From positions 124,001-188,000 of the forward strand of contig NZ_VOHB01000002.1 of the NCBI RefSeq assembly GCF_007859295.1: 64,000 nucleotides of DNA. Direction: 5' to 3'. Positions within the stretch are counted from its first letter, which is position 1. The number at the start of each line of letters is the position of its first letter. A program made the position numbers and the translations under genes. The stretch is from Planococcus sp. CPCC 101016. Its GTDB lineage: Bacteria; Bacillota; Bacilli; Bacillales_A; Planococcaceae. Positions 7,752-16,359 of this stretch are shown here, one piece after another. The notes under the pieces are model-generated. The model had not been told where the DNA came from. It ran no database searches and was given only the letters and a program-made list of their open reading frames with translations.

Positions 7752-8975
7752 TTATGCAGTTATTCGCTTTTTTTCATTTTTATCAATTACTGTGCTGCCA
7801 ACAAGGTCACCAGTTACATTCAGTGCTGTACAGCCCATCCCGACTAATGCATCGATGGCAGTCAACAAAGCGACAGCTTCCATCGGCAAGCCCAGCTGAA
7901 CAAATACCGTAGCAATCATGACAATGCCTGCACCTGGAACGCCAGCAGTTCCAACCGATGCCAAAGTTCCGATCAGAACGACCATTAGCATTTCGGATAA
8001 GCTTAAAGGATCGCCCACCAGATTTGCCGCGAATACGGCGGAAACAGCAATGCGGATAGCAGCTCCGTCCATATTGATGGTCGCACCAAGCGGCAGGCTG
8101 AATCCGTACAGGCTTTTGGACAAGCCTAAGTTTTTAGCGGCATTCAAAGTCAGTGGCAACGTCCCTGAACTGCTTTGGGTGACAAAGGCAGTCAACATAG
8201 GTGTACGCGCCTGCTTGAAAAACTGTCCTGGTGTAACTTTGAATAACAGCAGTACCAAAGTGTAAAGCAGAATCTGTGCAAACAAGGCGATGTATAACAC
8301 GAGTACCATTTCACCAAGAGACAGTAGCGTATTGAGTCCTTGGCTCCCGACAATCTCTGCCATAATGGCAAAAATACCGATCGGCACATATTGAAGTACA
8401 GCCTTCAGCACCAACATAGTCATTTCATTCAAGGCATTTACGGTTTTATACAGGTGCTCACCCAAGCTTGCGAATTCACTTGACTGGCGCATATAGGACA
8501 GCGCAATGCCAAAGGCGAAAGCGGTGAAAATGATGCCGAGCAAATTAAGCTCAGTAAAAGCCGTGAAAATATTGGATGGGACAATATTCAACAGCACACT
8601 GGTAATTCCAGGATTTTCAGGGACGTCGAAAGTTTCATTGCCCTGCAGCTGCATACCGGTGCCGGGTTGGAACAAACTCGCTATGGTCAAACCAACAACA
8701 ATGGCAAATGCGGAACTGAGGGTATAGTAGATGAATACTTTCCCTCCCATGCGGCCGAGATCCCTAGTAGAGGATTGGTTGATTCCGACCATCATGGTAA
8801 ATAAGATCAGGGGGATGATCAGAAAAGTCAGCAGATTCAGCAACAAATCGCCAAACGGAGCTAAAACAGCGGCCTGCTCCCCAAAAATCAGACCGACGGC
8901 GATGCCGAGAATAAGTGCAATGGTGATTTTGAAGATCAATGAAGCATTAAGATAATGTTTCCATAAGGATTTCAT
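7752..8975 (-). CDS. Dicarboxylate/amino acid:cation symporter (DAACS, GltP/GltT type)
   Basis: This 407-residue membrane symporter would import glutamate, aspartate or C4-dicarboxylates with H+ or Na+. Hallmarks of the family are visible: the serine-rich re-entrant loop TQSSSGTLPLTLNAAK (about 265-280), the NMDG cation site in LGATINMDGAAI (about 300) and the C-terminal TAIDALVGMGCTALNVTGD with the substrate-binding Asp. The protein has about eight hydrophobic helices. AAAAGGAGACCTCCT lies just upstream of ATG at 8975. It is a single-gene unit between a bidirectional terminator and a 240-base intergenic region. Glutamate versus dicarboxylate cannot be decided with certainty. Confidence 0.92.
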   Translation of the reverse strand: MKSLWKHYLNASLIFKITIALILGIAVGLIFGEQAAVLAPFGDLLLNLLTFLIIPLILFTMMVGINQSSTRDLGRMGGKVFIYYTLSSAFAIVVGLTIASLFQPGTGMQLQGNETFDVPENPGITSVLLNIVPSNIFTAFTELNLLGIIFTAFAFGIALSYMRQSSEFASLGEHLYKTVNALNEMTMLVLKAVLQYVPIGIFAIMAEIVGSQGLNTLLSLGEMVLVLYIALFAQILLYTLVLLLFKVTPGQFFKQARTPMLTAFVTQSSSGTLPLTLNAAKNLGLSKSLYGFSLPLGATINMDGAAIRIAVSAVFAANLVGDPLSLSEMLMVVLIGTLASVGTAGVPGAGIVMIATVFVQLGLPMEAVALLTAIDALVGMGCTALNVTGDLVGSTVIDKNEKKRITA

Positions 8976-9160
8976 AGGAGGTCTCCTTTTTAGTAAAATT
9001 TTAATTCATATAAATTCTATCGGAATTAACTAGATTAACTTATAACATGTTAAGCCGTGCTGTCAAAATGTCTGCTTGTTCTAATCAAAACTAGTAAGGC
9101 ATAAAATCCCACACGGTACAATGGCTAAAGGTGTGAGGTCAAAATGCTAAACAACAATAA

Positions 9161-9205
9161 AATAACCCGCGAAACAACATAGAAGCTGCTGTTTCACGGG
9201 TTATT
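9161..9205 (-). terminator. Terminator after the membrane diguanylate cyclase
   Basis: AATAACCCG (9161-9169) pairs with CGGGTTATT (9197-9205), with further pairing of GAAACA with TGTTTC inside. On the minus strand it is followed by a T-rich stretch. Confidence 0.75.
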
Positions 9206-9217
9206 CAAGTTGTTTCT

Positions 9218-11095
9218 TTAAATAAACTGAAAATGGCCTTTGCCGTTGGCTTTGACCTGATACATCGCTTTATCCGCTTTTTTCATTAGATCCATGGGAG
9301 TTGCAGCATCCAGTGGGAAAACGGCAATGCCGATGCTCGGCAGGCTGATAATTTCAGTACCACCGATTTGGTGAGGTTGTTTCAAGGAACCCAGAATTTT
9401 CTCGGCGGCCTGTTGGACTGCGTCCAAATCACCGGTGTCACGTATAAGCAATGTGAATTCATCACCGCCAAGCCTTGATGCGATGTCATTTTCACCGACG
9501 CAGTTTTTAAGCCTGCTGGCTACAGAAACCAGCAGTTCATCTCCGATGTCATGTCCTAAAGTGTCATTGATCTGTTTAAAATGATCCAGATCAATAAACA
9601 TGACGGCGAACATTTCGTTTAGAACTTCGGCTTCGGCCACAGTTTTTTTCAACGACTCCCCGAAATATAATCGGTTGGCTAAACCGGTTAAAGGGTCATG
9701 ATAGGCCAGAAATTGAATTTTCTCTTCATTCTTTTTGTTCTCTGTAATGTCTTTGCCGATTCCAAAGATGCCGACAATATTATTGCGCACCTTAATCGGA
9801 ATATTGGTGATGCTCAAGTGGTGGAATTTGCCTAGGCGGCTGTGTATCGGCAATTCATAACTTTGGGGCTGGCCTTTTAATGAGCTGGTCAAAATTTCAG
9901 AAGCTCTTTGCTGCTTTTCTTTATCGATAAAAACAGTGCTCGAGAGACCAATCAATTCGTTTTTTTCGTAGCCGAAAAGAGCAACGGTGGCAGGATTGGC
10001 ACTTTCAAAACGTCCTGTTACATCAAGAGAAAAGACAGCGTCGGGATGATAATCAAACAAGGATTTGTAGCGCTGTTCGCTGACATCCAGTTCTTCTGTT
10101 TTACAATGATATTGGCGAAGCAGTTGCTGATTTTCCGAAATGATTAAAATTTGCCTCAAGATGACAAGCAAAATTGAAATTCCAGAACCGATGGTGACGA
10201 TATCGATGCCAGTAGACCTGGAACCCATGAAGACAAATAAAATCAGTACATTTACATAGGGAAGCGAGAGGCGGAAAGCGTCCAATTGTTGTGGAGCCGC
10301 TTGCTCGGTTGAAGAAGAGCTTGGTTGCTGAACGGTTTCTGTCCGCAGGAATCCAGCAAATCCAACAAACAGAATAGCCAATATAAACAAAGGATCAATT
10401 ATACTTCCAGATTCATACTGATCGAGAGAAACCAAATACAGATAAGCAGAATCTGCGGTTATTTGGAAAAAGAGCCCAATCGATAAAAAGAATAAGTTCG
10501 TAGTAAAAGAGGATTTTTGTGTGCCAAGATAGATGCTGACAATTCCAAAAAGAAGAGCCAAGTCACCGATCGGATAGGCAAGAGAAACAAGTAAGGGATA
10601 GATGGAAAGGTCGCCTGCTTTAATGATCGGACTGATTAAAAAATGCCAGCTGAACGTTGAAGCCACGGTCATGACAATCAAAACATCGAAGAGGTATTTC
10701 GTGAATTGATATTTTCTCGTCTCTTTGATTAATTTATAAGAAAAGGCTGCCAAATAAAAAACAATTTGCAGCATGTAAAACAAGTCGGGAGGTCCTGGAA
10801 ACGGAACTTCGACGCCCGCTATGTTTTCATATGCTATCCACAGAAATTCGGCAATAAAATAACTGAACGTCCCGATCGATAGAAGCAGCCAAAATACCTT
10901 TTCGTCTTTGCTGCTTTTTCTAAAAGCTCTAAACAGCCAGATGCAGGCGATGAAGCAGCCTAATGTCGAAAGGATATTGCCTCCCAAAGTTAAAAGTGAT
11001 TCATGATCTTTCCAAGTGCTCACCCAAAAAAAGTAAAAGGAAGTATAAAACAAAATGAAGAAAATGCCTAAAAGCCCTTTGAATTGTGTAGTCAT
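9218..11095 (-). CDS. Membrane-bound diguanylate cyclase with PAS sensor (GGDEF)
   Basis: This 625-residue protein would make cyclic di-GMP. The N-terminal ~330 residues hold about nine hydrophobic helices in two groups, a putative membrane sensor. A PAS domain follows (about 340-455; YHPDAVFSLDVTGRFESANP), then GGDEF (about 460-625). The active site is intact: MFIDLDHFKQINDTLGHD and RLGGDEF (GGDEF at 543-547). The RxxD inhibitory site normally five residues upstream is absent: the corresponding residues are GEND, so product inhibition through that site is not expected. No EAL domain is present. It is a single-gene unit with its own terminator. The signal sensed is unknown. Confidence 0.93.
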   Translation of the reverse strand: MTTQFKGLLGIFFILFYTSFYFFWVSTWKDHESLLTLGGNILSTLGCFIACIWLFRAFRKSSKDEKVFWLLLSIGTFSYFIAEFLWIAYENIAGVEVPFPGPPDLFYMLQIVFYLAAFSYKLIKETRKYQFTKYLFDVLIVMTVASTFSWHFLISPIIKAGDLSIYPLLVSLAYPIGDLALLFGIVSIYLGTQKSSFTTNLFFLSIGLFFQITADSAYLYLVSLDQYESGSIIDPLFILAILFVGFAGFLRTETVQQPSSSSTEQAAPQQLDAFRLSLPYVNVLILFVFMGSRSTGIDIVTIGSGISILLVILRQILIISENQQLLRQYHCKTEELDVSEQRYKSLFDYHPDAVFSLDVTGRFESANPATVALFGYEKNELIGLSSTVFIDKEKQQRASEILTSSLKGQPQSYELPIHSRLGKFHHLSITNIPIKVRNNIVGIFGIGKDITENKKNEEKIQFLAYHDPLTGLANRLYFGESLKKTVAEAEVLNEMFAVMFIDLDHFKQINDTLGHDIGDELLVSVASRLKNCVGENDIASRLGGDEFTLLIRDTGDLDAVQQAAEKILGSLKQPHQIGGTEIISLPSIGIAVFPLDAATPMDLMKKADKAMYQVKANGKGHFQFI

Positions 11096-11307
11096 ATGTC
11101 ATTGCTCCCTGCTTCTTGAAAAATTGACATGAGTTAAGTTCCAGAACAGGAAGTTAACGGGACAGTTCAAGAATAAACGTCTATTATCATACTACTGTAT
11201 ATATGCAAGAAAGATAATATTATTTTGAATTTATTGAGAGAAATTTATAATTAATTAGAACTAATTTACATTTATAAGGGTATTAACATCAAAATTCGTG
11301 AGTCGAT

Positions 11308-11342
11308 AAAAAAGAAGCCCTTTTTTTAATAAAGGACTTCTT
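11308..11342 (-). terminator. Terminator after the aldo-keto reductase gene
   Basis: On the minus strand AAGAAGTCCTTT pairs with AAAGGGCTTCTT and ends in a T-run; stem arms at 11312-11323 and 11331-11342. Confidence 0.8.
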
Positions 11343-11349
11343 ATTGCAA

Positions 11350-12189
11350 TTAAAAACTGAAATTATCAGGATCTGGACCGACTCTCCGATTTTCGTTGAG
11401 TGCTGAAATTCGTTCCATATCGTCATCTGTCAGTTCAAAGTCGAAAATCTGAGAGTTTTGGATAATTCGTACGTCCTTGCTGGATTTTGGAATAGTCACA
11501 ACGTCATTTTGCAGATCCCAGCGAAGAATAACCTGGGCCACTGTTTTTTCAGTTTTAGAAGCAATTTCAACAAGCGTAGGATGATCCAATAATTTTCCTT
11601 GCATTAAAGGAGACCAGGCTTCCAGCTGAATATTATGATCCTTACAATAGTTTTGCAAGTCATTCTGTGTCAGGAGCGGATGGTATTCGACCTGATTGAC
11701 CATCGGTGTAATTTCCGCGTCTTTCATCAACTCTTCCAATTGGTGAATATGAAAGTTGCTGACGCCGATTGCTTTGACGCGGTTTTCCTTATAGAGAGTT
11801 TCAAGAGCACGCCAGGCTTCTTTGTATTTTTCCTCAACCGGCCAGTGAATCAGGTAAAGATCCAAATAATCTAGACCGAGTTTCTTCAAGCTGGTTTCAT
11901 AAGCGGCTATTGTCGACTCATAACCGAGATCTGAATTCCATACTTTGGAAGTAACGAAAATCTCTTCTCTAGAAATGCCAGCTTCCTTTATGCCTTCGCG
12001 GATTCCTTGGCCGACGCCTTCTTCGTTGCCATAGAGAGCGGCTGTGTCGATGCTGCGGTAGCCATGGGAAATCGCAGTTTTAACCGCGTCAATAACTTCT
12101 GCTCCTTCATTGATGTTAGATACGCCCAAACCAAACCAGGGCATTTCGACGCCATTGTGCAAAGTAGTGGTATCCTGCAATTTTTTCAT
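11350..12189 (-). CDS. Aldo/keto reductase (YvgN/YtbE-like)
   Basis: This 279-residue NADPH-dependent reductase would reduce aldehydes such as methylglyoxal. The AKR tetrad is visible: Asp and Tyr in SIDTAALYGNEEGVG (about 47-61), Lys in VTSKVWN (about 80) and His in LYLIHWPVE (about 113). NADPH-binding residues are near the C-terminus (IPKSSKDVRI). Length matches B. subtilis YvgN (about 276). I placed the start at ATG 12189, with GGGGGATAG upstream, rather than at 12339, where the extra 50 residues have no family counterpart. Exact substrate unknown. Confidence 0.9.
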   Translation of the reverse strand: MKKLQDTTTLHNGVEMPWFGLGVSNINEGAEVIDAVKTAISHGYRSIDTAALYGNEEGVGQGIREGIKEAGISREEIFVTSKVWNSDLGYESTIAAYETSLKKLGLDYLDLYLIHWPVEEKYKEAWRALETLYKENRVKAIGVSNFHIHQLEELMKDAEITPMVNQVEYHPLLTQNDLQNYCKDHNIQLEAWSPLMQGKLLDHPTLVEIASKTEKTVAQVILRWDLQNDVVTIPKSSKDVRIIQNSQIFDFELTDDDMERISALNENRRVGPDPDNFSF

Positions 12190-12600
12190 TTTACTATCCC
12201 CCATTAATTTAGTTGGTAGTGTGTCCTGTAAGGTAAGAAATATTCCGTTACTGAATATTATTTTTTCCGGTCGCCTAGTAAAATTGCGGAAGCACGAATC
12301 TAGAAAGAGTGAGTCCTGGTGATTCAGCAACAAAATCATTCCGAAAAGCTGTGAGGGTGAGGTACAGCGTCTTCGTTTGGTACCTTAATTCCCAAAAGAG
12401 TCACCATCTGAACTGTCGTTCCCTCCATGTTCCTTGAGACGAAGAGATTCATGGCGATGTTGACCAATCCAGTGTTTGGAAGTAATGTTAGTCCCGATAG
12501 CCATGAATACCCTTTGGGTAAAAGCTGGAAACCTCCGAGCCCGAATCCTCTTAAAGCAAAATTCGCGAGGGTACGCGATCATCCTTTAGGAGGATTCGGT
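12190..12600. other. Gene-free structured stretch upstream of the T-box
   Basis: No convincing gene is seen here. Two sets of inverted repeats stand out. ATTCATGGC (about 12449-12457) pairs with GCCATGAAT (about 12500-12508). A 16-base arm at 12541-12556 (CCGAATCCTCTTAAAG) pairs at 15 of 16 positions with 12584-12599, and its loop contains TCGCG/CGCGA. Short ORFs exist on both strands but have no RBS. It could be a structured RNA, a repeat copy or the remnant of a mobile element end. I do not recognise it. Confidence 0.4.
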
Positions 12601-12614
12601 GTGCTAAAAAACCA

Positions 12615-12644
12615 TTTACAGATAATCGAAAAAAATGCTAGGAT
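12615..12644 (+). promoter_or_regulatory. Candidate sigma-A promoter for the T-box transcript
   Basis: TTTACA (12615-12620), an 18-base spacer and TAGGAT (12639-12644) lie just upstream of the T-box leader. Confidence 0.55.
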
Positions 12645-12654
12645 ATAAAAAACA

Positions 12655-12934
12655 AAATGCCTTGAAGAGAAGAGTAGATCCGTTCGTTCTTTCCAGAGAG
12701 TTCCGGCAGCTGAAAAGGAACAGGAATGGCTGATTGAAACAAAACTCTGAGCAGCACATCGGAACCGGTTACCGGGTGATGATGTGACAGGAGCTCCTGT
12801 TACAGAGCTAAAGTATAAGCAGGGATCCTGCCGTACTTGATGAGTTCAATATGGCGACATATTGAAAAACTGGAGTGGCACCGCGAAAACCAAAACCGCC
12901 TCCAAGACGATTGTCTTGGAGGTGGTTTTTTTTT
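12655..12934 (+). ncRNA. T-box riboswitch (tRNA-sensing leader) with terminator
   Basis: The leader has an AGTA box at 12673-12676, the stem I AG bulge (AGAGAG), a GTTCC/GGAAC distal hairpin, and the conserved antiterminator sequence GGAGTGGCACCGCG near 12872-12884. A strong terminator follows: arms 12894-12908 and 12913-12927, then a T-run. The antiterminator bulge reads TGGC, which would pair with a tRNA ending GCCA, so discriminator base G. Lining up the 3' side of stem I with the B. subtilis glyQS layout as I remember it puts the specifier at CAA (12740-12742, Gln); a two-base shift gives AAC (Asn). Both tRNAs usually carry discriminator G. It controls the MFS gene starting at 12974. Confidence 0.88.
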
Positions 12935-12973
12935 TATTTCTGAATAAAAAGGTGGAGCGGGGAGGAAAAGAAA

Positions 12974-14194
12974 ATGGCTAACTGGAGAACGCCATTTATC
13001 ATGTTGATGGCCATCGGAATAGCAAATATAGGGGCATGGATTTATTTAATAGCAATGAACTTGCTGGTGTTGGATATGACGGGAGGGTCGGCTCTGGCAG
13101 TGGCCGGCCTTTACCTGATGCAGCCAGCCGCTGCATTGCTTACGAATGTTTGGGGAGGAACCTTAATCGATCGGATGAATAAGCGGTCACTGCTCATCGC
13201 ACTGGATATTTTGCGGGCGGTATTGATCGGGGTATTGCCTTTTTTCCATTCGCTGCCCTTTATTTACTTTTTTGTCTTTCTGATTGGAATGGGAAGTGCC
13301 ATTTTTCAGCCGGCTTCCATGACCTATATCACGATGCTGCTGAATCCTGAACAACGTAAGAGGTTCAATTCCTTTAGAAGCCTAATTGATTCAGGAGCTT
13401 TTCTCGTAGGGCCTGCAGCAGCCGGCTTGCTGTTTTTGATTGGAACACCAAGCTTTGCGCTCTATATCAATGCAGCGGCTTTACTAATTTCAGCTGTACT
13501 GATCCTGCTGCTGCCAAACTTGGAGAAGGAGCTCCCTGTCACGAACAGTTTTTCTGTTCGCTTGTTGCTAAAAGACTGGAAGCTTGTTAAAGAATTCAGC
13601 ATGAGTAACATTGACGTTATGGGAATGTATTTGCTGTTCAGCAGTTTTCTCGTATTTACAGCGGCACTTGATTCACTGGAAGCCGCTTTCTCGATTACGG
13701 TTCTAGGCCTGTCACAACAGCAATATGGACTTTTAGTCAGCCTGGCAGGGGCCGGAATTATTGCCGGTTCAATCATTATTTCGGCAGGAGCGAATCGGTT
13801 TTCAGTCTCTTTTCTGATGGCTGGCGGTGCGGTATTCACTTCTGTCGGTTACATCATATATGCACTTTCCACCAGCTTTGAAGGAGCGGCGTTTGGCTTT
13901 CTGGTGCTGGCGTTTTCTCTCGCTTTTGCCAATACCGGATTCCAGACCTATATCCAGGACCATGTCCCAGTTGGAATGATGGGCAGAGTAGTCAGCCTGT
14001 ATGGATTGGTGGAAGCGATATTCCTAATTGTAATAATAGTGGCGGCTGGAATGGTAGCAGAACTTTTTTCCATAAGACCAGTAATTTTGATCGGATCCTT
14101 ATGCATGCTATTAATTGGTGGGCTGATCCTCTATTTGTTTTTGAGCAGAAGGCGGGAAAGCATCCACACTGAAGCGAAAGATCCGGCATTATGA
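12974..14194 (+). CDS. MFS transporter under T-box control
   Basis: This 406-residue protein has about 12 membrane helices and belongs to the MFS_3/enterobactin-exporter-like group (GGTLIDRMNKRSLLIALD near residue 60; DHVPVGMMGRVVSLYGLVE near 335). RBS GTGGAGCGGGGAGG precedes ATG. The T-box leader directly upstream implies that expression rises when one amino acid's tRNA is uncharged, so an amino-acid-related substrate, import or export, is inferred. The last 12 or so residues (ESIHTEAKDPAL) are encoded by a repeat whose second copy lies at 14353-14431, so the natural C-terminus may have been altered. Homology to exporters makes uptake uncertain. Confidence 0.85.
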   Translation: MANWRTPFIMLMAIGIANIGAWIYLIAMNLLVLDMTGGSALAVAGLYLMQPAAALLTNVWGGTLIDRMNKRSLLIALDILRAVLIGVLPFFHSLPFIYFFVFLIGMGSAIFQPASMTYITMLLNPEQRKRFNSFRSLIDSGAFLVGPAAAGLLFLIGTPSFALYINAAALLISAVLILLLPNLEKELPVTNSFSVRLLLKDWKLVKEFSMSNIDVMGMYLLFSSFLVFTAALDSLEAAFSITVLGLSQQQYGLLVSLAGAGIIAGSIIISAGANRFSVSFLMAGGAVFTSVGYIIYALSTSFEGAAFGFLVLAFSLAFANTGFQTYIQDHVPVGMMGRVVSLYGLVEAIFLIVIIVAAGMVAELFSIRPVILIGSLCMLLIGGLILYLFLSRRRESIHTEAKDPAL

Positions 14195-14223
14195 CACCTA
14201 TGTCTTTATTCCATCATAGAAAT
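14152..14223. repeat. Short repeat, copy 1 (overlaps the MFS 3' end)
   Basis: GCGGGAAAGCATCC...GAAGCGAAAGATCCGG followed by ATGACACCTATGTCTTTATT. It matches 14353-14431, with about 32 of 33 identical bases in the 3' part. The stop codon of the MFS gene lies inside it. Confidence 0.8.
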
Positions 14224-14352
14224 GCTTACATGGCTGGCCCGGTTGACCATCTTGCTTGAATCAGAAAACAAATTCAAGATACTTCTCCTAGAGTAGAATG
14301 TTATGGTGCAGGACGCGTGGTATTTAAGCTTTCCCAGGATACGGAGCGCAAG

Positions 14353-14431
14353 CCCGCGGAAAGCGTCCGCCTTGAAGCGGAGGATCCGGTACATAGTCTA
14401 TGACACCTATGTCTTTATTCCATTATAGAAA
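14353..14431. repeat. Short repeat, copy 2
   Basis: CCGCGGAAAGCGTCCGCC TTGAAGCGG followed, after CATAGTCT, by ATGACACCTATGTCTTTATT. The GC-rich 5' part has the look of an intergenic repeat I have seen in many Bacillales genomes. It is a direct repeat of 14152-14223, about 200 bases apart. Confidence 0.8.
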
Positions 14432-14457
14432 TAATTATTTTTTATCCTACAACTTTA

Positions 14458-14491
14458 AAGCTCGTTCCTTTTAGAAAGGAACGAGCTTTTT
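14458..14491. terminator. Bidirectional terminator between MFS and RpiR genes
   Basis: AAGCTCGTTCCTTT pairs with AAAGGAACGAGCTT across a two-base loop region, with T-runs on both strands. Confidence 0.88.
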
Positions 14492-14494
14492 CAG

Positions 14495-15346
14495 CTATAA
14501 ACGCTTATACGACATTGCCTCGCGCATATCCTGAAGGGCTTTTTTGCCTTCATTGCCGCGGGCGATCATCAGATTGGTGTAGAGGGCATCAATTAAACTC
14601 AATTGGGCAATACGGGAGGACAGAGCTTCAGAACGGAAATCAGTTTCTTCCGAAAGAGTATAGAGGGCAATGTCCGCTTCTTTGGACAAAGGCGATTTGG
14701 CGAAATTGGTGACACAGATGATGGTGACGCCTTTTTCCTTCAGAACCCGCAAGACATCCAGCACATCCGTAGTGGAGCCGGAATGGGAAATGACAATCGC
14801 TACATCATCCGATTGAAGTTGGGAAGCCGCCATCAGCTGCATATGGGAATCCAAATTCATGGATACTTGAAGGCCCAAGCGGACAAATTTATGGTAACCG
14901 TCCATAGCGACCATGGCAGAGCCGCCATTGCCATAGAAATCGATTTTTCGGGCTTTCATCAAGCAGTCAGTCGCTTGTTCCATCGCTATCGCATCAACAA
15001 TCTGGAGCGTATCTTCCAATGTCTTGATGTTGGAGCGGAATACTTTCTCAGTAACGGCACTGATGCTGTCGCCTTCTTCAATTTTTTCGTGAATGTCTTT
15101 TAAAGGAGCCACCACTTCTGCGGCAAGCGATATCTTAAATGCCTGGAATCCTTTAAAGCCGATTCGTTGGCAAAAGCGGAAAATGGTGGATTCAGCCAGT
15201 CCCAATTCATCGGCGATCTGGTTAATAGTCAAATGGATGATGTTCTTTGGGTCGTTCAATACATAATCTGCAATCTTTTTTTCTTTCTCACTAAAAAGGC
15301 GGTAACTACCGCGTATGGCAGCCAGCGCAAATTGCTGTTCTTTCAT
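14495..15346 (-). CDS. RpiR/MurR family transcriptional regulator, probable gluconate regulator
   Basis: This 283-residue regulator has an N-terminal RpiR helix-turn-helix (about 1-77; ELGLAESTIFRFCQRIGFKGF is the recognition region) and a C-terminal SIS sugar-phosphate isomerase domain (about 125-255; IDFYGNGGSAMVA and VAIVISHSGSTTDVLDVL). SIS domains bind phosphosugars, so 6-phosphogluconate is a plausible ligand because the divergent genes encode its metabolism (inference). In B. subtilis the gnt operon is instead controlled by a GntR-type repressor. Between it and the divergent gnd gene is a 128-base region with a candidate promoter and a GAATT/AATTC inverted repeat. Confidence 0.9.
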   Translation of the reverse strand: MKEQQFALAAIRGSYRLFSEKEKKIADYVLNDPKNIIHLTINQIADELGLAESTIFRFCQRIGFKGFQAFKISLAAEVVAPLKDIHEKIEEGDSISAVTEKVFRSNIKTLEDTLQIVDAIAMEQATDCLMKARKIDFYGNGGSAMVAMDGYHKFVRLGLQVSMNLDSHMQLMAASQLQSDDVAIVISHSGSTTDVLDVLRVLKEKGVTIICVTNFAKSPLSKEADIALYTLSEETDFRSEALSSRIAQLSLIDALYTNLMIARGNEGKKALQDMREAMSYKRL

Positions 15347-15398
15347 GATCCGCGCCTCGTTTCTCTGGAAGTATTTTTGTTAATTATACAATAACATG

Positions 15399-15452
15399 TT
15401 GCGTACGGAAAAATATTTGATACAATGAATTCATTAAGGAAAAAAATTCTTT
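15399..15452 (+). promoter_or_regulatory. Candidate gluconate operon promoter and operator
   Basis: TTGCGT (15399-15404), a 16-base spacer and TACAAT (15421-15426) form a promoter. Directly after it GAATT and AATTC arms lie about 13 bases apart (about 15427-15450), a possible RpiR operator. Inference. Confidence 0.45.
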
Positions 15453-15474
15453 TATTTCAAAGGAGGATTCCGCA

Positions 15475-16359
15475 ATGGAAATCGGAATTATTGGCTTAGG
15501 CAAGATGGGGTTGAACCTTGCATTAAATTTAAGCGATCACGGCCATCAAGTTGTCGGATATGACAGTTACGCAGCAATTGAAGAAAGCGGTTTCAAAAAA
15601 GTTTCTTCTATAGAAGAAATGGTGAAAGAACTGAAAGCACCTCGTACGCTTTGGCTAATGGTGCCAGCCGGTGAAATTACAGAATCGGTCATCGAGCAGT
15701 TGATTCCTTTGCTTGAAGAAGGAGATTCAATTATCGATGGCGGGAACTCGAACTACAAAGATACGGTGCGACGCGCTGAAACTTTGAAAAACCACGGCAT
15801 CTACTTTTTTGATTGCGGGACGAGCGGCGGAACAGAAGGAGCGCGTCATGGTATTTGTGCAATGATCGGCGGCGATGCAGAAAAATTCAAATCCATTGAA
15901 CCGCTATTGCAGGATATTTCTGTAGAAGACGGCTATTTGTATACAGGAGAAGCAGGAAGCGGACATTTCCTGAAAATGATCCATAACGGCATTGAATACG
16001 GCATGATGCAATCCATCGCAGAAGGCTTCGACATCCTGAACAAAAGCCCATTTGATTTTGATTACGAAAAAGTGGCTGGCGTTTGGAACAACGGCTCGAT
16101 CATCAGCTCTTACTTAATGGAAGTGACAAAGAGCGCATTTTCAAAAGATGCTAAATTGGAAAGCATCAAAGGTGTGATGAATTCGTCAGGCGAAGGGAAA
16201 TGGACAGTGGAAACCGCGCTTGACTTGAATGTTCCGGCACCGGTGATTACATTGTCGCTGATGATGCGCTACCGCTCATTGGAAGAGGATACCTTTGCAG
16301 GGAAAGTCGTGGCAGCTCAGCGCAATGAGTTCGGCGGTCACGCAGTAGAGAAAAAATAA
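15475..16359 (+). CDS. gnd: 6-phosphogluconate dehydrogenase, decarboxylating, short form (YqeC/GntZ type)
   Basis: This 294-residue enzyme would oxidise 6-phosphogluconate to ribulose 5-phosphate and CO2. It is the short (about 300 residue) form. The dinucleotide fold starts IGIIGLGKMG (residues 3-12), followed by the substrate loop DGGNSNYKDTVRR (about 89), CGTSGGTEGARHG (about 118), the catalytic Lys in HFLKMIHNGIEYG (about 164) and WTVETALDLNVPAP. Short forms usually prefer NAD+ (family knowledge). A perfect AAAGGAGG precedes ATG. It leads the gluconate gene set and is divergent from the RpiR regulator. The 3' lobe of the long form is missing, as normal for this type. Confidence 0.93.
   Translation: MEIGIIGLGKMGLNLALNLSDHGHQVVGYDSYAAIEESGFKKVSSIEEMVKELKAPRTLWLMVPAGEITESVIEQLIPLLEEGDSIIDGGNSNYKDTVRRAETLKNHGIYFFDCGTSGGTEGARHGICAMIGGDAEKFKSIEPLLQDISVEDGYLYTGEAGSGHFLKMIHNGIEYGMMQSIAEGFDILNKSPFDFDYEKVAGVWNNGSIISSYLMEVTKSAFSKDAKLESIKGVMNSSGEGKWTVETALDLNVPAPVITLSLMMRYRSLEEDTFAGKVVAAQRNEFGGHAVEKK

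Noticed and set aside
9190-9205. TGTTTCACGGGTTATT as a parS-like site
   Set aside because: It lacks the CACGTG centre and is one arm of the terminator of the cyclase gene.
12385-12648. Short frames on both strands upstream of the T-box (65 and 73 codons)
   Set aside because: Both overlap strong inverted repeats, neither has an RBS, and the + frame runs into the T-box promoter. I treat the stretch as non-coding but unexplained.
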